Part shown: one piece after another, positions 16,927-25,199 of the stretch
How the letters are laid out: the number at the start of each line of letters is the position of its first letter
Numbering within the stretch: the first letter of the stretch is position 1
Assembly (NCBI GenBank): GCA_040221415.1
Contig: JAVKEN010000025.1
Span: 1-64,000, forward strand
DNA from: JAVKEN01 sp040221415
Lineage (GTDB): Bacteria > Pseudomonadota > Alphaproteobacteria > Rickettsiales > JABSSG01
Direction of reading: 5' to 3'
Length of the DNA: 64,000 nt
The notes under the pieces: generated by a model
Told to the model about the DNA's origin: nothing
Seen by the model: only the letters and a program-made list of their open reading frames with translations
Database searches by the model: none
Program-made: the position numbers and the translations under genes

Positions 16927-17646
16927 TTGATTGTGCAAAACGTTTTTTCTAAAATTGAATCCTACACAGGAGCCAAAATAAAAATTGGTATAGAAATAGA
17001 GTTCTACGCACAGAAGAAATACTCAATCAATAAGCTCAAAAAGAAATTAGGACAATTTGATATATCCGAGGAAACCGGAACAAACCAATATGAAATTCGT
17101 CTTGGCCCTAGCACTGATTATGTTCATTTAATAAAACAAGCCACAGAATTACAAAGAATCATAAAAAAAGATAATGACCTAATTTTAGATCCAAGCCCAT
17201 ATTATGATGAGCCAAGCAGCGGTATTCATATTCATGTGAATTTAATTAATCAAGATGGCTACAACTTATTTGAGAAGCATCAAGGACAAGAAGCAAAATT
17301 ATTGCTTCATTCAATTGGGGGTATGTTAAAAACTATGAAAGAGAATTTGAAGCATTTCTCTCCATCAGAAAAGTCTCTTCAACGATATAAAGGAGGCATG
17401 CATAATCCATCAAAGATTTGTTGGGGAATTAATAACCGTACAGCAGCCATTCGAGTTCCCGCAGAAAAAGATGGGGACAGGCGCATAGAACATAGAGTGC
17501 CCTCTTCTGACTGTAACATTAACAAGGCAGTAAATGCTATTTTGAGTGGGATGTTATATGGGATAATAAGCGAGATTAACCCAGGTGAGAAAATATATGG
17601 AAATGCTTTTCTAGATCAATATCCTTACGAAAATATAATAGACTAG
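16927..17646 (+). CDS. Short glutamine-synthetase-like protein (catalytic barrel only)
   Basis: About 239 residues from a TTG at 16927, or 237 from the GTG at 16933; no ATG is near. It matches the glutamine synthetase catalytic domain in order: GIEIEFY (metal-binding Glu pair), SSGIHIHVNL (metal His and ammonium region), and ICWGINNRTAAIRVP followed by RRIEHRVPSSD (phosphate and glutamate-binding Arg residues). True GS has 440-470 residues with an N-terminal beta-grasp domain that completes the active site between subunits; that domain is absent. It may ligate another substrate or be non-catalytic. Single gene, tail to tail with trxA. Confidence 0.75.
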   Translation: MIVQNVFSKIESYTGAKIKIGIEIEFYAQKKYSINKLKKKLGQFDISEETGTNQYEIRLGPSTDYVHLIKQATELQRIIKKDNDLILDPSPYYDEPSSGIHIHVNLINQDGYNLFEKHQGQEAKLLLHSIGGMLKTMKENLKHFSPSEKSLQRYKGGMHNPSKICWGINNRTAAIRVPAEKDGDRRIEHRVPSSDCNINKAVNAILSGMLYGIISEINPGEKIYGNAFLDQYPYENIID

Positions 17647-17960
17647 ATTTCAGATTCAATCCATTCTTTCAGAGATGTCTTTGGCAGAGCACCGACTTTT
17701 GTTGCAACATGTTTACCATCAACAAACAACATCATTGTTGGAATACCTCTAACGCCATATTTAGTTGGAGTATCAGGGTTCTCATCAATATTCATTTTTG
17801 AAATAACGACTTTGTCATCCATATCTTTATGTAGCTCATCTAAAGTAGGAGCAAGCATTTTACAAGGACCACACCATTCAGCCCAAAAATCAACCAAGAC
17901 TGGCTTTTTAGAGTTCAAAACTTCTTCTTGGAAATTACCATCCGTAACTTTTTTTACCAT
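17643..17960 (-). CDS. trxA: Thioredoxin
   Basis: 105 residues with the canonical active site DFWAEWCGPCKMLAP and cis-Pro in VRGIPTMMLFVDG. It reduces cytoplasmic disulfides with NADPH from thioredoxin reductase, which is not in this window. It lies 12 bp after the argB-like gene at the end of the long minus-strand operon, and its stop overlaps that of the convergent GS-like gene. Confidence 0.97.
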   Translation of the reverse strand: MVKKVTDGNFQEEVLNSKKPVLVDFWAEWCGPCKMLAPTLDELHKDMDDKVVISKMNIDENPDTPTKYGVRGIPTMMLFVDGKHVATKVGALPKTSLKEWIESEI

Positions 17961-17972
17961 TACAAAACCTTT

Positions 17973-18887
17973 CTAATTATATTCATACTGAGTGATTATA
18001 GACCCCACTTTCTCATCAGTAAATAAATTTAATAATAAAGAATGGGGAATTTTTGCGTCAATAATTCTAACCACTTCTACATGGTTATCAAAAGCAAATG
18101 CAATATTATCTCTCATTAACGAGGGAAGCTTATAAGTTGCCTTCTGTCTCTGAAAATCGCCATATTCAACCGAGTGATTGACCTTGCCATCCTGAGTCAC
18201 CAGGCCTTTAATATCAGACATTATGACAAACATTCGAGCAACTAATGAGGCAGAAATTACACTCCCTACAACTATAGGGTTAATATAAAAAGTCTCCGCA
18301 TTTTCGCCAATTGCGATAGAAGAAATCACAGGAATAGACTTTGAATCTTCAAACATTAACAGAATCTCAGGAGAAATAGTCGATGGCTTTCCATTGAAAC
18401 CAAAATCAATAATATTTTGCACGTTATTTGTTTCAGGACGTAGTCTAGATCTTCTGAATTTTTTCGCCTCAATAAGATTGCCGTCTTTCCCAGAAATACC
18501 AACCGCAGAGCCCCCAGCATCATTAATAGCACTAACAATTTCACTTGAAATCTTACCTTTTAGAATCATTTCGAGAATTTTAATTGAACTGTCATCAGTA
18601 ATAATAACTCCATCATCAACTTTAAACTCAATATCAAACTTTTTGAAATACTCTTCTACAATCTTTTCTCCACTATGAACTATGATTGGATTTGCCCCAA
18701 ACCTCTTTAATAATACAACATCGTTTGCCCATTTACTTAAAAGATCAGGATTAGTTAGAATTACATCGTCTACATATATAACTATTGTCTCTCCATCATA
18801 GTTTTTTATGTATGGAATTAACTCCTCAATAAAATCTAACCGATTTTTAAGCTTATTTTTTTTTAGGTCTAAATCAATTACTGACAT
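17973..18887 (-). CDS. Acetylglutamate kinase-like protein, degenerate (amino-acid kinase fold)
   Basis: 304 residues, the ArgB length. The overall pattern of ArgB is present (LLKRFGANPIIVHSGE, AINDAGGSAVGISGKDGNL, VARMFVIMSDIKGLV). Two substrate loops have changed: the N-terminal Lys-Gly-Gly loop (KYGG in ArgB) reads IYVDDV, and the GGG of HGGG reads HSGE. No other arginine-biosynthesis gene is near. ArgB-like genes next to engB occur in Rickettsia, where arginine synthesis is absent, so a changed function is likely. It touches engB (one shared base) and is co-transcribed. Confidence 0.75.
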   Translation of the reverse strand: MSVIDLDLKKNKLKNRLDFIEELIPYIKNYDGETIVIYVDDVILTNPDLLSKWANDVVLLKRFGANPIIVHSGEKIVEEYFKKFDIEFKVDDGVIITDDSSIKILEMILKGKISSEIVSAINDAGGSAVGISGKDGNLIEAKKFRRSRLRPETNNVQNIIDFGFNGKPSTISPEILLMFEDSKSIPVISSIAIGENAETFYINPIVVGSVISASLVARMFVIMSDIKGLVTQDGKVNHSVEYGDFQRQKATYKLPSLMRDNIAFAFDNHVEVVRIIDAKIPHSLLLNLFTDEKVGSIITQYEYN

Positions 18888-19480
18888 TACTTGCTGTTAT
18901 TAATTATTAATTTTTCTAAATCCTGCATTCCAGATTTACTTTTGCTACTTGTAAAGAACATATTGTTAATACAGGAGTACAGATTTTTTAATTTATCAAA
19001 TTCTTTATTCCAGAATTTAATATCAATGTTTTTTTTATCACATTTAGTCATGACAATACAAATCTCTTTACTAAGAGAAGATAGTTGATCGATCATACCC
19101 AGATCTGATTCTTTCATAGGATGTCGGGCATCAATGAGTACAAAAATAGTCTTTAATTCTTCTGCTTGTGCAAAATAACTTGCTATCAATCTACCAATTT
19201 TTGCTATCTCTTGTTTTGGCAATTTTGCAAAACCATATCCTGGCAAATCAACTAAAAGCATCCCATCCTTAACTTTGAAGTAGTTTACGCTAACTGTTTT
19301 ACCAGGCATATTAGAAGTTTTAGCAATGTTTGAATTTCCAGACAAAGCATTAATCAAACTTGATTTCCCAACGTTTGATCTGCCAATAAATGCAAATTCT
19401 GGAAGATCAGATTTAACAAAATCTCCAGGAATGTATGCAGTTCTAAAAACCGAAATATTATCTCTGTGGAAAGTCTTCAC
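18887..19480 (-). CDS. engB: Ribosome biogenesis GTPase EngB (YsxC/YihA)
   Basis: 197 residues, EngB length. G1 is FIGRSNVGKSSLINAL, G3 is LVDLPGYGFAKLP, and G4 is VMTKCDKKN. The N-terminal AYIPGDFVKSDLPEFAFIGRSN lead-in is typical. It assists 50S subunit assembly in the cytoplasm. It lies 9 bp after yidC and one base from the argB-like gene. Confidence 0.96.
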   Translation of the reverse strand: MKTFHRDNISVFRTAYIPGDFVKSDLPEFAFIGRSNVGKSSLINALSGNSNIAKTSNMPGKTVSVNYFKVKDGMLLVDLPGYGFAKLPKQEIAKIGRLIASYFAQAEELKTIFVLIDARHPMKESDLGMIDQLSSLSKEICIVMTKCDKKNIDIKFWNKEFDKLKNLYSCINNMFFTSSKSKSGMQDLEKLIINNSK

Positions 19481-19489
19481 TACTAATAC

Positions 19490-21157
19490 TTATCTTTTTA
19501 AATAATATTGTTGCCCAATAGACAATATATTACTCCACGCCCAATATATAACCAAACCAGCTGGGAATGATGAAAACATGAATAGGAATATCAGCGGCAG
19601 AAACTTCATCATCGTTGCTTGCGCAGGGTCAGAAGGAGGTGGACTCATTTTCTGCTGCAAATACATCGTGATAGCCATAACAATTGGCCATACACCGATC
19701 ATTAACAAGGAAGGAGGACTCCAAGGAATTAGACCAAATAAATTAAAAACAGAGGTTGGATCTGGTGCAGATAAATCTCTTATCCAACCAAAGAAAGGAG
19801 CATGCCTCATTTCAATAGAAATAAATATTACCTTATATAAAGAGAAGAAGATTGGGATCTGAATTAACAATGGTAGACACCCAGATAAAGGACTCACTTT
19901 CTCTCTTTTATACAGCTCCATCATAGCCTGATTCATTTTCATTTTGTCATTGCTGTGCAACTCTTTTATAGCAGCGATCTGTGGCTGAAGCTTTTTCATT
20001 TTATTCATTGATCTAAATGACTTATTAGCAAGAGGCATCAGAAGAACTTTTACTATGACAGTTACAATCAAAATACTAATCCCAAAGTTGCCTACCAGAT
20101 CATAAAAATATTTCAGCGCATTAAACAAAGGTTTAGTAATGAAATAAAACCAGCCAAAATCTATCGCTCTATCAAACAAGTCTAGCTTTAAATATTCTTG
20201 GTAAAACTCAAGCAAAGACAGCGATTTGGCTCCAGCATAAAAATAAGAAATATTGGAATCTTCTTGTCCAGGATTTAAAGCCTGCAATTCACCAACATAA
20301 TCAACTTGGAATCTGCTATGCTTTGTATCAAAAGGAACAAATGTGTAGTGAGCATCAAATTTATGTGCAAAATCTGGCACTATTGATGTAAGCCAGTATT
20401 TATCGGAAAATCCTAACCAGCTTCCAGAACCATTATTCATGTAAGAAATTTTTTTGTCATCTGTAAGGTCGCTGTATGAAGTTTCTTTTAGAAGCTTATT
20501 AAAAACTCCTATTGGACCTTCGTGAAATACTGCAGATTTTGCGTCTTTAGGCACCAGCCTGCTGACTAATCCGTAATTTTGATATTGGATAACTTTATTT
20601 GATTTATTTATTACGGTTTGCTTTATGCTGAACATATAATCATCGTCAAGAATATACTCAATAACAAACTTTATTCCTTGGTTATTATACCAATACAAAT
20701 TCACTTTACTATCCGCCTGCAAGACTGTTTTGTCCGCCTTCCACAAAGTTTGGGCTGTTGGCACCTCAATTGATTTATTATTTGTAACCCAACCAAATTC
20801 AGCAAAATAGGACTTATCTGTTCCACTAGGTGACAGCAGCTCCACTAATGGGCTGTCCTTCTCAACTGTTGAATGGTAGTTTTTAAGTATTAAGTCATCT
20901 ATCCTCCCCCCTCTGAGAGATATAGAGCCTCCTAACCTTGGTGTATCAACTTTAATCCTTGGAGAGTTGTTTAAAACTTCATTTCTTGAATAAATTCTAT
21001 TCAGCCCAATAAGTTTTTTTTCCTTATGCATTTTAGCTAATTTAGAAGAATTTTTTCTTTGAACCTCTTGCCTTGGCATCTCATAAAAATAATTCCAGCC
21101 AAACAACACTATTGTTGCAGAAACTACTGCTAAAATTAAATTTCTTAAATCAGACAT
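19490..21157 (-). CDS. yidC: Membrane protein insertase YidC
   Basis: 555 residues, the Gram-negative form. N-terminal membrane segment (about 6-24), a large periplasmic beta domain (about 50-330), then the conserved five-segment insertase core with LLMPLANKSFRSMNKMKKLQPQ and SGCLPLLIQIPIFFSLYKV. The essential Arg in the groove is within the fully conserved pattern FRSMNK. It inserts and folds inner-membrane proteins with or without Sec. It overlaps yidD by 8 bp. Confidence 0.97.
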   Translation of the reverse strand: MSDLRNLILAVVSATIVLFGWNYFYEMPRQEVQRKNSSKLAKMHKEKKLIGLNRIYSRNEVLNNSPRIKVDTPRLGGSISLRGGRIDDLILKNYHSTVEKDSPLVELLSPSGTDKSYFAEFGWVTNNKSIEVPTAQTLWKADKTVLQADSKVNLYWYNNQGIKFVIEYILDDDYMFSIKQTVINKSNKVIQYQNYGLVSRLVPKDAKSAVFHEGPIGVFNKLLKETSYSDLTDDKKISYMNNGSGSWLGFSDKYWLTSIVPDFAHKFDAHYTFVPFDTKHSRFQVDYVGELQALNPGQEDSNISYFYAGAKSLSLLEFYQEYLKLDLFDRAIDFGWFYFITKPLFNALKYFYDLVGNFGISILIVTVIVKVLLMPLANKSFRSMNKMKKLQPQIAAIKELHSNDKMKMNQAMMELYKREKVSPLSGCLPLLIQIPIFFSLYKVIFISIEMRHAPFFGWIRDLSAPDPTSVFNLFGLIPWSPPSLLMIGVWPIVMAITMYLQQKMSPPPSDPAQATMMKFLPLIFLFMFSSFPAGLVIYWAWSNILSIGQQYYLKR

Positions 21158-21413
21158 TTTTTACCCTTTTTGAATTTTTTGTTGGCACCATATCAACTCC
21201 ACTGCTCCCAAATGGATGACAAGATAATATTCTTTTTGCAGATAAATATCCGCCTTTAAACACGCCATAAGTTTGAATGGCTTCTATAGCGTACTCAGAG
21301 CATGTCGGTAAGTATCTACATCTGTTCATTAATATAGGTGAAATTAATAGTTTGTATAGCTTAATCAATAGTAATAAAAAATTGATGCAAACTTTATTTA
21401 GTAATTTTATCAT
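21150..21413 (-). CDS. yidD: Membrane protein insertion efficiency factor YidD
   Basis: 87 residues. An N-terminal amphipathic/hydrophobic helix is followed by the DUF37 core: ILMNRCRYLPTCSEYAIEAI and RILSCHPFGSSGVDMVP with the three conserved Cys. Its order rnpA-yidD-yidC is the classic arrangement and it overlaps both neighbours (20 bp with rnpA, 8 bp with yidC). Confidence 0.95.
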   Translation of the reverse strand: MIKLLNKVCINFLLLLIKLYKLLISPILMNRCRYLPTCSEYAIEAIQTYGVFKGGYLSAKRILSCHPFGSSGVDMVPTKNSKRVKNV

Positions 21414-21729
21414 TGGTAATTAAGTTTAAAAAATCTTCCTTGAGGTCTGTTGTATTAGAATCAATTATCGAGTTTTTTGCAATAAACAAATACCCAATTT
21501 CAGGAGACATATTTTCTCTGTTTTCATAAATTAGCGCCCTTAATCTTCTTTTTGCCCTGTTTCTTATAACAGCATTGCCAACTTTTTTAGTAACAATTAA
21601 AAGATAATTAATGTCCGGCACGTTATCAAATGGTGCGGTCACTAAAGTAATAAATTTGCCTGATTTTTTATTTTTAGAGGACTTGAGATATTTTATTTTT
21701 GCAACAGATTTAACAGAAGAAATCTTCAC
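21394..21729 (-). CDS. rnpA: Ribonuclease P protein component
   Basis: 111 residues, starting at GTG. The family motif is seen as VGNAVIRNRAKRRLRALI, the RNR motif that contacts RNase P RNA and the pre-tRNA leader. It starts 3 bp after rpmH, consistent with the ancient rpmH-rnpA pair. The RNase P RNA gene itself is not in this window. Confidence 0.93.
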   Translation of the reverse strand: MKISSVKSVAKIKYLKSSKNKKSGKFITLVTAPFDNVPDINYLLIVTKKVGNAVIRNRAKRRLRALIYENRENMSPEIGYLFIAKNSIIDSNTTDLKEDFLNLITNDKITK

Positions 21730-21732
21730 AGT

Positions 21733-21867
21733 CTACGCTGAAAGACGCTTTCTTCCCTTTGATCTACGAGAGTTGATAACTCTTCTACCGCCCACAGTTT
21801 TCATTCTTGCTCTAAAACCATGTCTTCTTTTACGTACAATATTGCTTGGTTGAAAAGTTCTTTTCAT
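21733..21867 (-). CDS. rpmH: 50S ribosomal protein L34
   Basis: 44 residues. The translation begins MKRTFQPSNIVRKRRHGFRA and ends SKGRKRLSA, which is L34 throughout. It is first in the minus-strand operon rpmH-rnpA-yidD-yidC-engB-argB-like-trxA behind a near-consensus promoter. In many bacteria dnaA/oriC lies next to rpmH; here mscS does, so the origin is not expected at this spot. Confidence 0.98.
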   Translation of the reverse strand: MKRTFQPSNIVRKRRHGFRARMKTVGGRRVINSRRSKGRKRLSA

Positions 21868-21886
21868 GTTACTACTTCAGTATCTG

Positions 21887-21914
21887 TTGTAAAAATTGTT
21901 GCCTGAGTTATACT
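21887..21914 (+). promoter_or_regulatory. Candidate promoter for mscS
   Basis: TTGTAA (21887-21892), spacer 16, TATACT (21909-21914). Its -10 overlaps the -10 of the leftward rpmH promoter (21907-21912), so both cannot be occupied at once. Confidence 0.45.
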
Positions 21915-21935
21915 AAAGGTTAAACGTAGAGTCAA
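21907..21935 (-). promoter_or_regulatory. Promoter for the rpmH-rnpA-yidD-yidC operon
   Basis: Minus strand TTGACT (21930-21935), spacer 17, TATAAC (21907-21912), with the GCTTGACT context of the other ribosomal protein promoters here. Predicted start about 21900, giving a leader of ~33 nt. Confidence 0.65.
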
Positions 21936-21966
21936 GCTCGTTTTGGAACTTTTTTGATTAAAAAAT

Positions 21967-22860
21967 ATGGACAGCATTTCAGACACACTCGATAAGGTGA
22001 CTCCAAAAAAATATTTGGGCAGCTTTAACAAATTATGGAATTATGAACTTGCTAACGTTCAAGATGCAAGTATAACCATTTCAAATGTGGTTATTGCAGT
22101 TATATTCTTTGTTCTTGGAATGTATGCTGCTAAGAAGCTGAGCATGCTCCTTAAAAAGAAATTGCTAAGGGTTTTTCATATAGATCGTAATTCTGCTAGC
22201 GGATTAGAAAAATTTGTTCAATACACCCTAATCACCCTAATCACCCTTACCTCCTTAGATATAGCTAATGTTCCGCTATCAGGACTAACCTTTGTTGGCG
22301 GCGCTCTAGCAATCGGTATTGGTTTCGGTAGTCAGAATATACTTAATAATTTTATTAGCGGAATTATAATAATGATCGAAAGCCCCATTAGGGTTGGAGA
22401 TATTATTGAAGTAGAAGGCAAGATTGCAAAAGTTACAAATATTGGCGCTCGCTGCGTCCATCTTGAGACCTTCGATAATATCGACCTTCTCGTTCCAAAC
22501 AGCAACATTATTCAAGACAAGATTGTCAACTGGACACTTAATGATCGTATCATGAGGGTTAAAAATACATATTACATCAAACATGAAAATGATGTGAAAA
22601 AAGTCTTAAAAATCTTAGAGGTCCTGATTAGCAAAAATGAATATATAGATAGAACTTTTGAATCTGCGCCATTCGTTGACAAGGTCGACCTTTGTGGCAT
22701 CAAAATAGACCTGTATTTTTATATTAGAGTCGGCGAAGAGATTGATAAAAAGTTCATTATTAATAGCGTTAATTTAGCTGTTCTGGAACAGTTTAAGAAA
22801 GCTAAAATAGCTTTATCACAAGCTGATACTCTGGCTATGACAGAATCTATTGCTGGCTAA
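21967..22860 (+). CDS. mscS: Small-conductance mechanosensitive channel, MscS family
   Basis: 297 residues. Three membrane segments (about 38-58, 80-100, 105-130), the last being the Gly/Ala-rich pore helix GGALAIGIGFGSQNILNNFISG. The beta domain follows (VGDIIEVEGKIAKVTNIG, VPNSNI) and then a short C-terminal domain. It releases solutes under hypo-osmotic shock in the inner membrane. Single gene, divergent from rpmH and convergent with mgtE, overlapping its stop by 4 bp. Confidence 0.94.
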   Translation: MDSISDTLDKVTPKKYLGSFNKLWNYELANVQDASITISNVVIAVIFFVLGMYAAKKLSMLLKKKLLRVFHIDRNSASGLEKFVQYTLITLITLTSLDIANVPLSGLTFVGGALAIGIGFGSQNILNNFISGIIIMIESPIRVGDIIEVEGKIAKVTNIGARCVHLETFDNIDLLVPNSNIIQDKIVNWTLNDRIMRVKNTYYIKHENDVKKVLKILEVLISKNEYIDRTFESAPFVDKVDLCGIKIDLYFYIRVGEEIDKKFIINSVNLAVLEQFKKAKIALSQADTLAMTESIAG

Positions 22861-24236
22861 GTGAGCAATAAAGCTGCTAACCCTAAGAAACTAAAGAATC
22901 CAAGAAAATCCGTCAAAAATGTAAGGAATACACTCGAAGATATCGCTGGGTCAAACCCATAGCGATCGAGAAAAATAGGAATAATAGCACCCCATAGCCC
23001 TGCCAAGGTGAAATTAATAATCACCGCCAAAGCAAAAATAGAGCTTAAACTCATATTTTCATATAGCACGAGTAAAATAAATCCACCAATTATACCAAGA
23101 AGTATTCCATTCAATGCACATGCAATGATCTCTTTAAAAATAACCTTTGAAACGTTTGCATTAGTAATATCTTTATTTGCAATAGCACGTACGGCAACTG
23201 TAACAGTTTGAGTTCCAGCATTACCACCCATCGATGCTACGATCGGCATAATTGCGGCAAGGACAACAATTTTTTGAATTTCATTTTCAAAATGTGCAAT
23301 TACTAAAGAAGTCGCACATGCCATAATCAAATTCACAAACAGCCATGGAAACCTTTGAATAGCCGTTTTGAAATATGCTGAATAAATATCAGTTGCGCCA
23401 ACACCACCCATTCTCATTAAATCTTCTTCGGCTTCTTCTTCAATAACGTCAATGATTTGATCGATATCAATTACACCAATTAGCTTACCAAATTTATTAG
23501 CTACAGGCACAGAGCCCAAATCATAATGTTTAAATATGTACGAGACCTCTTCTTGATCTAGCATAGCATTCACAGTTTGAATGTCCGCATTCATAACCGC
23601 GCTAACTTTATTGCTTTTTTTACTTTGTAATAGCTTACTTAGCTGAACATTTCCTACTGGCTTATTTTTGTCATCAACTATATAAATTTCGTCATAATCA
23701 TCTGGAAGACTAGTATTACCTTCCAAGAAATCTAATATTTGCCCTACTGTTTTGTCCTGATTCACTGACACATAATTACTATGCATCAAGATACCGGCAC
23801 TGTTTGTTGGGTAAGAAAGGCCTTGCTTAAGAGCTTTCCTTTTAGAAACAGCTATATTATCTAAGATATTGTTTCGATCTTCTTCATTAAGATCATCAAG
23901 AAAATCTACTGCCTCATCAGTATCTAGCTTTGCTACTATCGCAGCAAATTTTTTCTGACCAAGTGCTTCGATGAGAGACTTAACAACATCCTCTTCGAAT
24001 TCCAAAAGAATTTCAGGAGGGAGCTTAGACCCCATTTGGGATACAATTTTCCTCTTTTGGTCTTGAGATGCAAAGTTTATGTAGTCAGCAAGGTCAGCAT
24101 AGTGAATATTTGTAACAATTTTTCGAAGAGCGTTATCGTCACCAGATTCTATGGCTTCGTTTATAGAGCTAGTTAGCTCATCTTTGGTGATGTGAGCTTC
24201 TTCTGCTGGATCTAAGCTTTTTACTTCTTCAGCCAT
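22857..24236 (-). CDS. mgtE: Magnesium transporter MgtE
   Basis: 459 residues from the ATG at 24236, which has a GGAG site 4-5 bp ahead. A longer frame runs on to 24323 but crosses the tRNA-Leu gene and is not used. The N-terminal superhelical Mg2+-sensing domain (about 10-130), two CBS domains (about 135-260), then five membrane segments with the pore signature MPIVASMGGNAGTQT. It is a Mg2+-gated Mg2+ channel of the inner membrane. Confidence 0.95.
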   Translation of the reverse strand: MAEEVKSLDPAEEAHITKDELTSSINEAIESGDDNALRKIVTNIHYADLADYINFASQDQKRKIVSQMGSKLPPEILLEFEEDVVKSLIEALGQKKFAAIVAKLDTDEAVDFLDDLNEEDRNNILDNIAVSKRKALKQGLSYPTNSAGILMHSNYVSVNQDKTVGQILDFLEGNTSLPDDYDEIYIVDDKNKPVGNVQLSKLLQSKKSNKVSAVMNADIQTVNAMLDQEEVSYIFKHYDLGSVPVANKFGKLIGVIDIDQIIDVIEEEAEEDLMRMGGVGATDIYSAYFKTAIQRFPWLFVNLIMACATSLVIAHFENEIQKIVVLAAIMPIVASMGGNAGTQTVTVAVRAIANKDITNANVSKVIFKEIIACALNGILLGIIGGFILLVLYENMSLSSIFALAVIINFTLAGLWGAIIPIFLDRYGFDPAISSSVFLTFLTDFLGFFSFLGLAALLLT

Positions 24237-24270
24237 GCTCCTACTCCATAAACGGTTATATGCCGAGAGA

Positions 24271-24355
24271 TGGTGCGGTCGAGAAGATTCGAACTTCCAC
24301 TCCTTTCGGAACAGCGACCTCAACGCTGCGCGTCTACCAACTCCGCCACGACCGC
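24271..24355 (-). tRNA. tRNA-Leu (anticodon GAG)
   Basis: 85 nt including an encoded CCA. The 7-bp acceptor stem (GCGGTCG/CGACCGC), D arm, anticodon stem with loop TTGAGGT (anticodon GAG), a class II long variable arm, and T arm with GTTCGAATC are all readable on the minus strand. The long variable arm and anticodon give Leu, reading CUY codons. Confidence 0.96.
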
Positions 24356-24358
24356 GTC

Positions 24359-24387
24359 ATTATACTTAGTTTGCAATTACTTTGCAA
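24359..24387 (-). promoter_or_regulatory. Near-perfect promoter abutting tRNA-Leu
   Basis: Minus strand TTGCAA (24382-24387), spacer 17, then perfect TATAAT (24359-24364). Only 3 bp separate the -10 from the mature tRNA 5' end at 24355, which is closer than a normal start point allows. Confidence 0.55.
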
Positions 24388-24400
24388 CTGATAGAAAGCT

Positions 24401-24934
24401 CTAACCCTTTTCTGAGTTTCTTTTGATTGACGCTTCAATCATTTCTTTAGCTTTCTCAACTCCGTGCCATCCTTTTACCTTAACCCACTTACCTTTTTCA
24501 AGCGCTTTATAGCTTTCAAAGAAGTGCTTAATTCTATCAAGAACAATTTCTGGTAAGTCATCAATTGACTTAACATCTTTGTACATTGGGTGAAGTTTTT
24601 CTGTAGGAACAGCAAGAATTTTTTCATCAAATCCTGACTCGTCTTCCATCATCAAAACACCAATTGGACGAGACTTAATAACACTACAAGGCACAACTTC
24701 AGTATCAGAAATAACCAACACATCACATGGATCACCATCATCAGATAAAGTGTGAGGAATAAAGCCATAATGGAAAGGGTAATTCATTGAGACCATTAAA
24801 AATCTATCAACAAATAATGCACCTGATTCTTTATCTATCTCATATTTCACTGGCTGACCGCGTCCAGGAATTTCAATAATTACATTCACTTCTGAAGGTG
24901 GATTTTTTCCGATAGATATTTTGTCTATATTCAT
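24401..24934 (-). CDS. ppa: Inorganic pyrophosphatase (family I, soluble)
   Basis: 177 residues, the length of bacterial hexameric PPases. The active-site signature is visible as DGDPCDVLVI, together with YEIDKESGALFVDR and KGWHGVEKA at the C-terminus. It hydrolyses PPi released in biosynthesis. It lies upstream of tRNA-Leu on the same strand. Confidence 0.97.
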   Translation of the reverse strand: MNIDKISIGKNPPSEVNVIIEIPGRGQPVKYEIDKESGALFVDRFLMVSMNYPFHYGFIPHTLSDDGDPCDVLVISDTEVVPCSVIKSRPIGVLMMEDESGFDEKILAVPTEKLHPMYKDVKSIDDLPEIVLDRIKHFFESYKALEKGKWVKVKGWHGVEKAKEMIEASIKRNSEKG

Positions 24935-25005
24935 TTTACAGCCCTATGATTTTGAATTTGTCAGCTTTTGTTTATACAATAAAAAAGTAGTTTTTCAATA
25001 TAATC

Positions 25006-25034
25006 TTGAACTTCAAAGCAATAATATCTATGAT
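25006..25034 (+). promoter_or_regulatory. Promoter for tRNA-Ser
   Basis: TTGAAC (25006-25011), spacer 17, TATGAT (25029-25034). Predicted start near 25041, 6 nt before the mature tRNA. Confidence 0.6.
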
Positions 25035-25046
25035 GCTTTTTCCCGT

Positions 25047-25136
25047 GGAGGGGTGGCCGAGTGGTTTAAGGCGCACGCTTGGAAAGCGTGTTTAGTGGTA
25101 ACACTAACGCGGGTTCGAATCCCGCTCCCTCCGCCA
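25047..25136 (+). tRNA. tRNA-Ser (anticodon GGA)
   Basis: 90 nt including CCA. The acceptor stem GGAGGGG pairs with TCCCTCC (one G-T). The anticodon loop reads TTGGAAA (anticodon GGA, codons UCY). The long variable arm (TTTAGTGGTAACACTAA) and the T arm GCGGGTTCGAATCCCGC are intact. Its last 19 bases plus three downstream bases are repeated at 25304-25325. Confidence 0.97.
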
Positions 25137-25137
25137 T

Positions 25138-25178
25138 TTCTTATAATAGCGCAGATTATTTCTGCACTATTATAAGAA
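25138..25178. repeat. Large perfect-type hairpin immediately after tRNA-Ser
   Basis: 18-bp stem with one C-A mismatch (arms 25138-25155 and 25161-25178) and a 5-nt loop TTATT, beginning two bases after the tRNA CCA. It may terminate or process the tRNA transcript, although it has no T-run. Confidence 0.7.
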
Positions 25179-25199
25179 GAGGTTTGAGTGTGGAGTGAG

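Noticed and set aside
21733..21966. Replication origin near rpmH
   Set aside because: dnaA is absent, mscS sits there instead, and I saw no cluster of DnaA boxes.
24237..24323. Longer N-terminus of mgtE starting at 24323
   Set aside because: The extra 29 codons read into the tRNA-Leu gene, and a ribosome site precedes the internal ATG at 24236.
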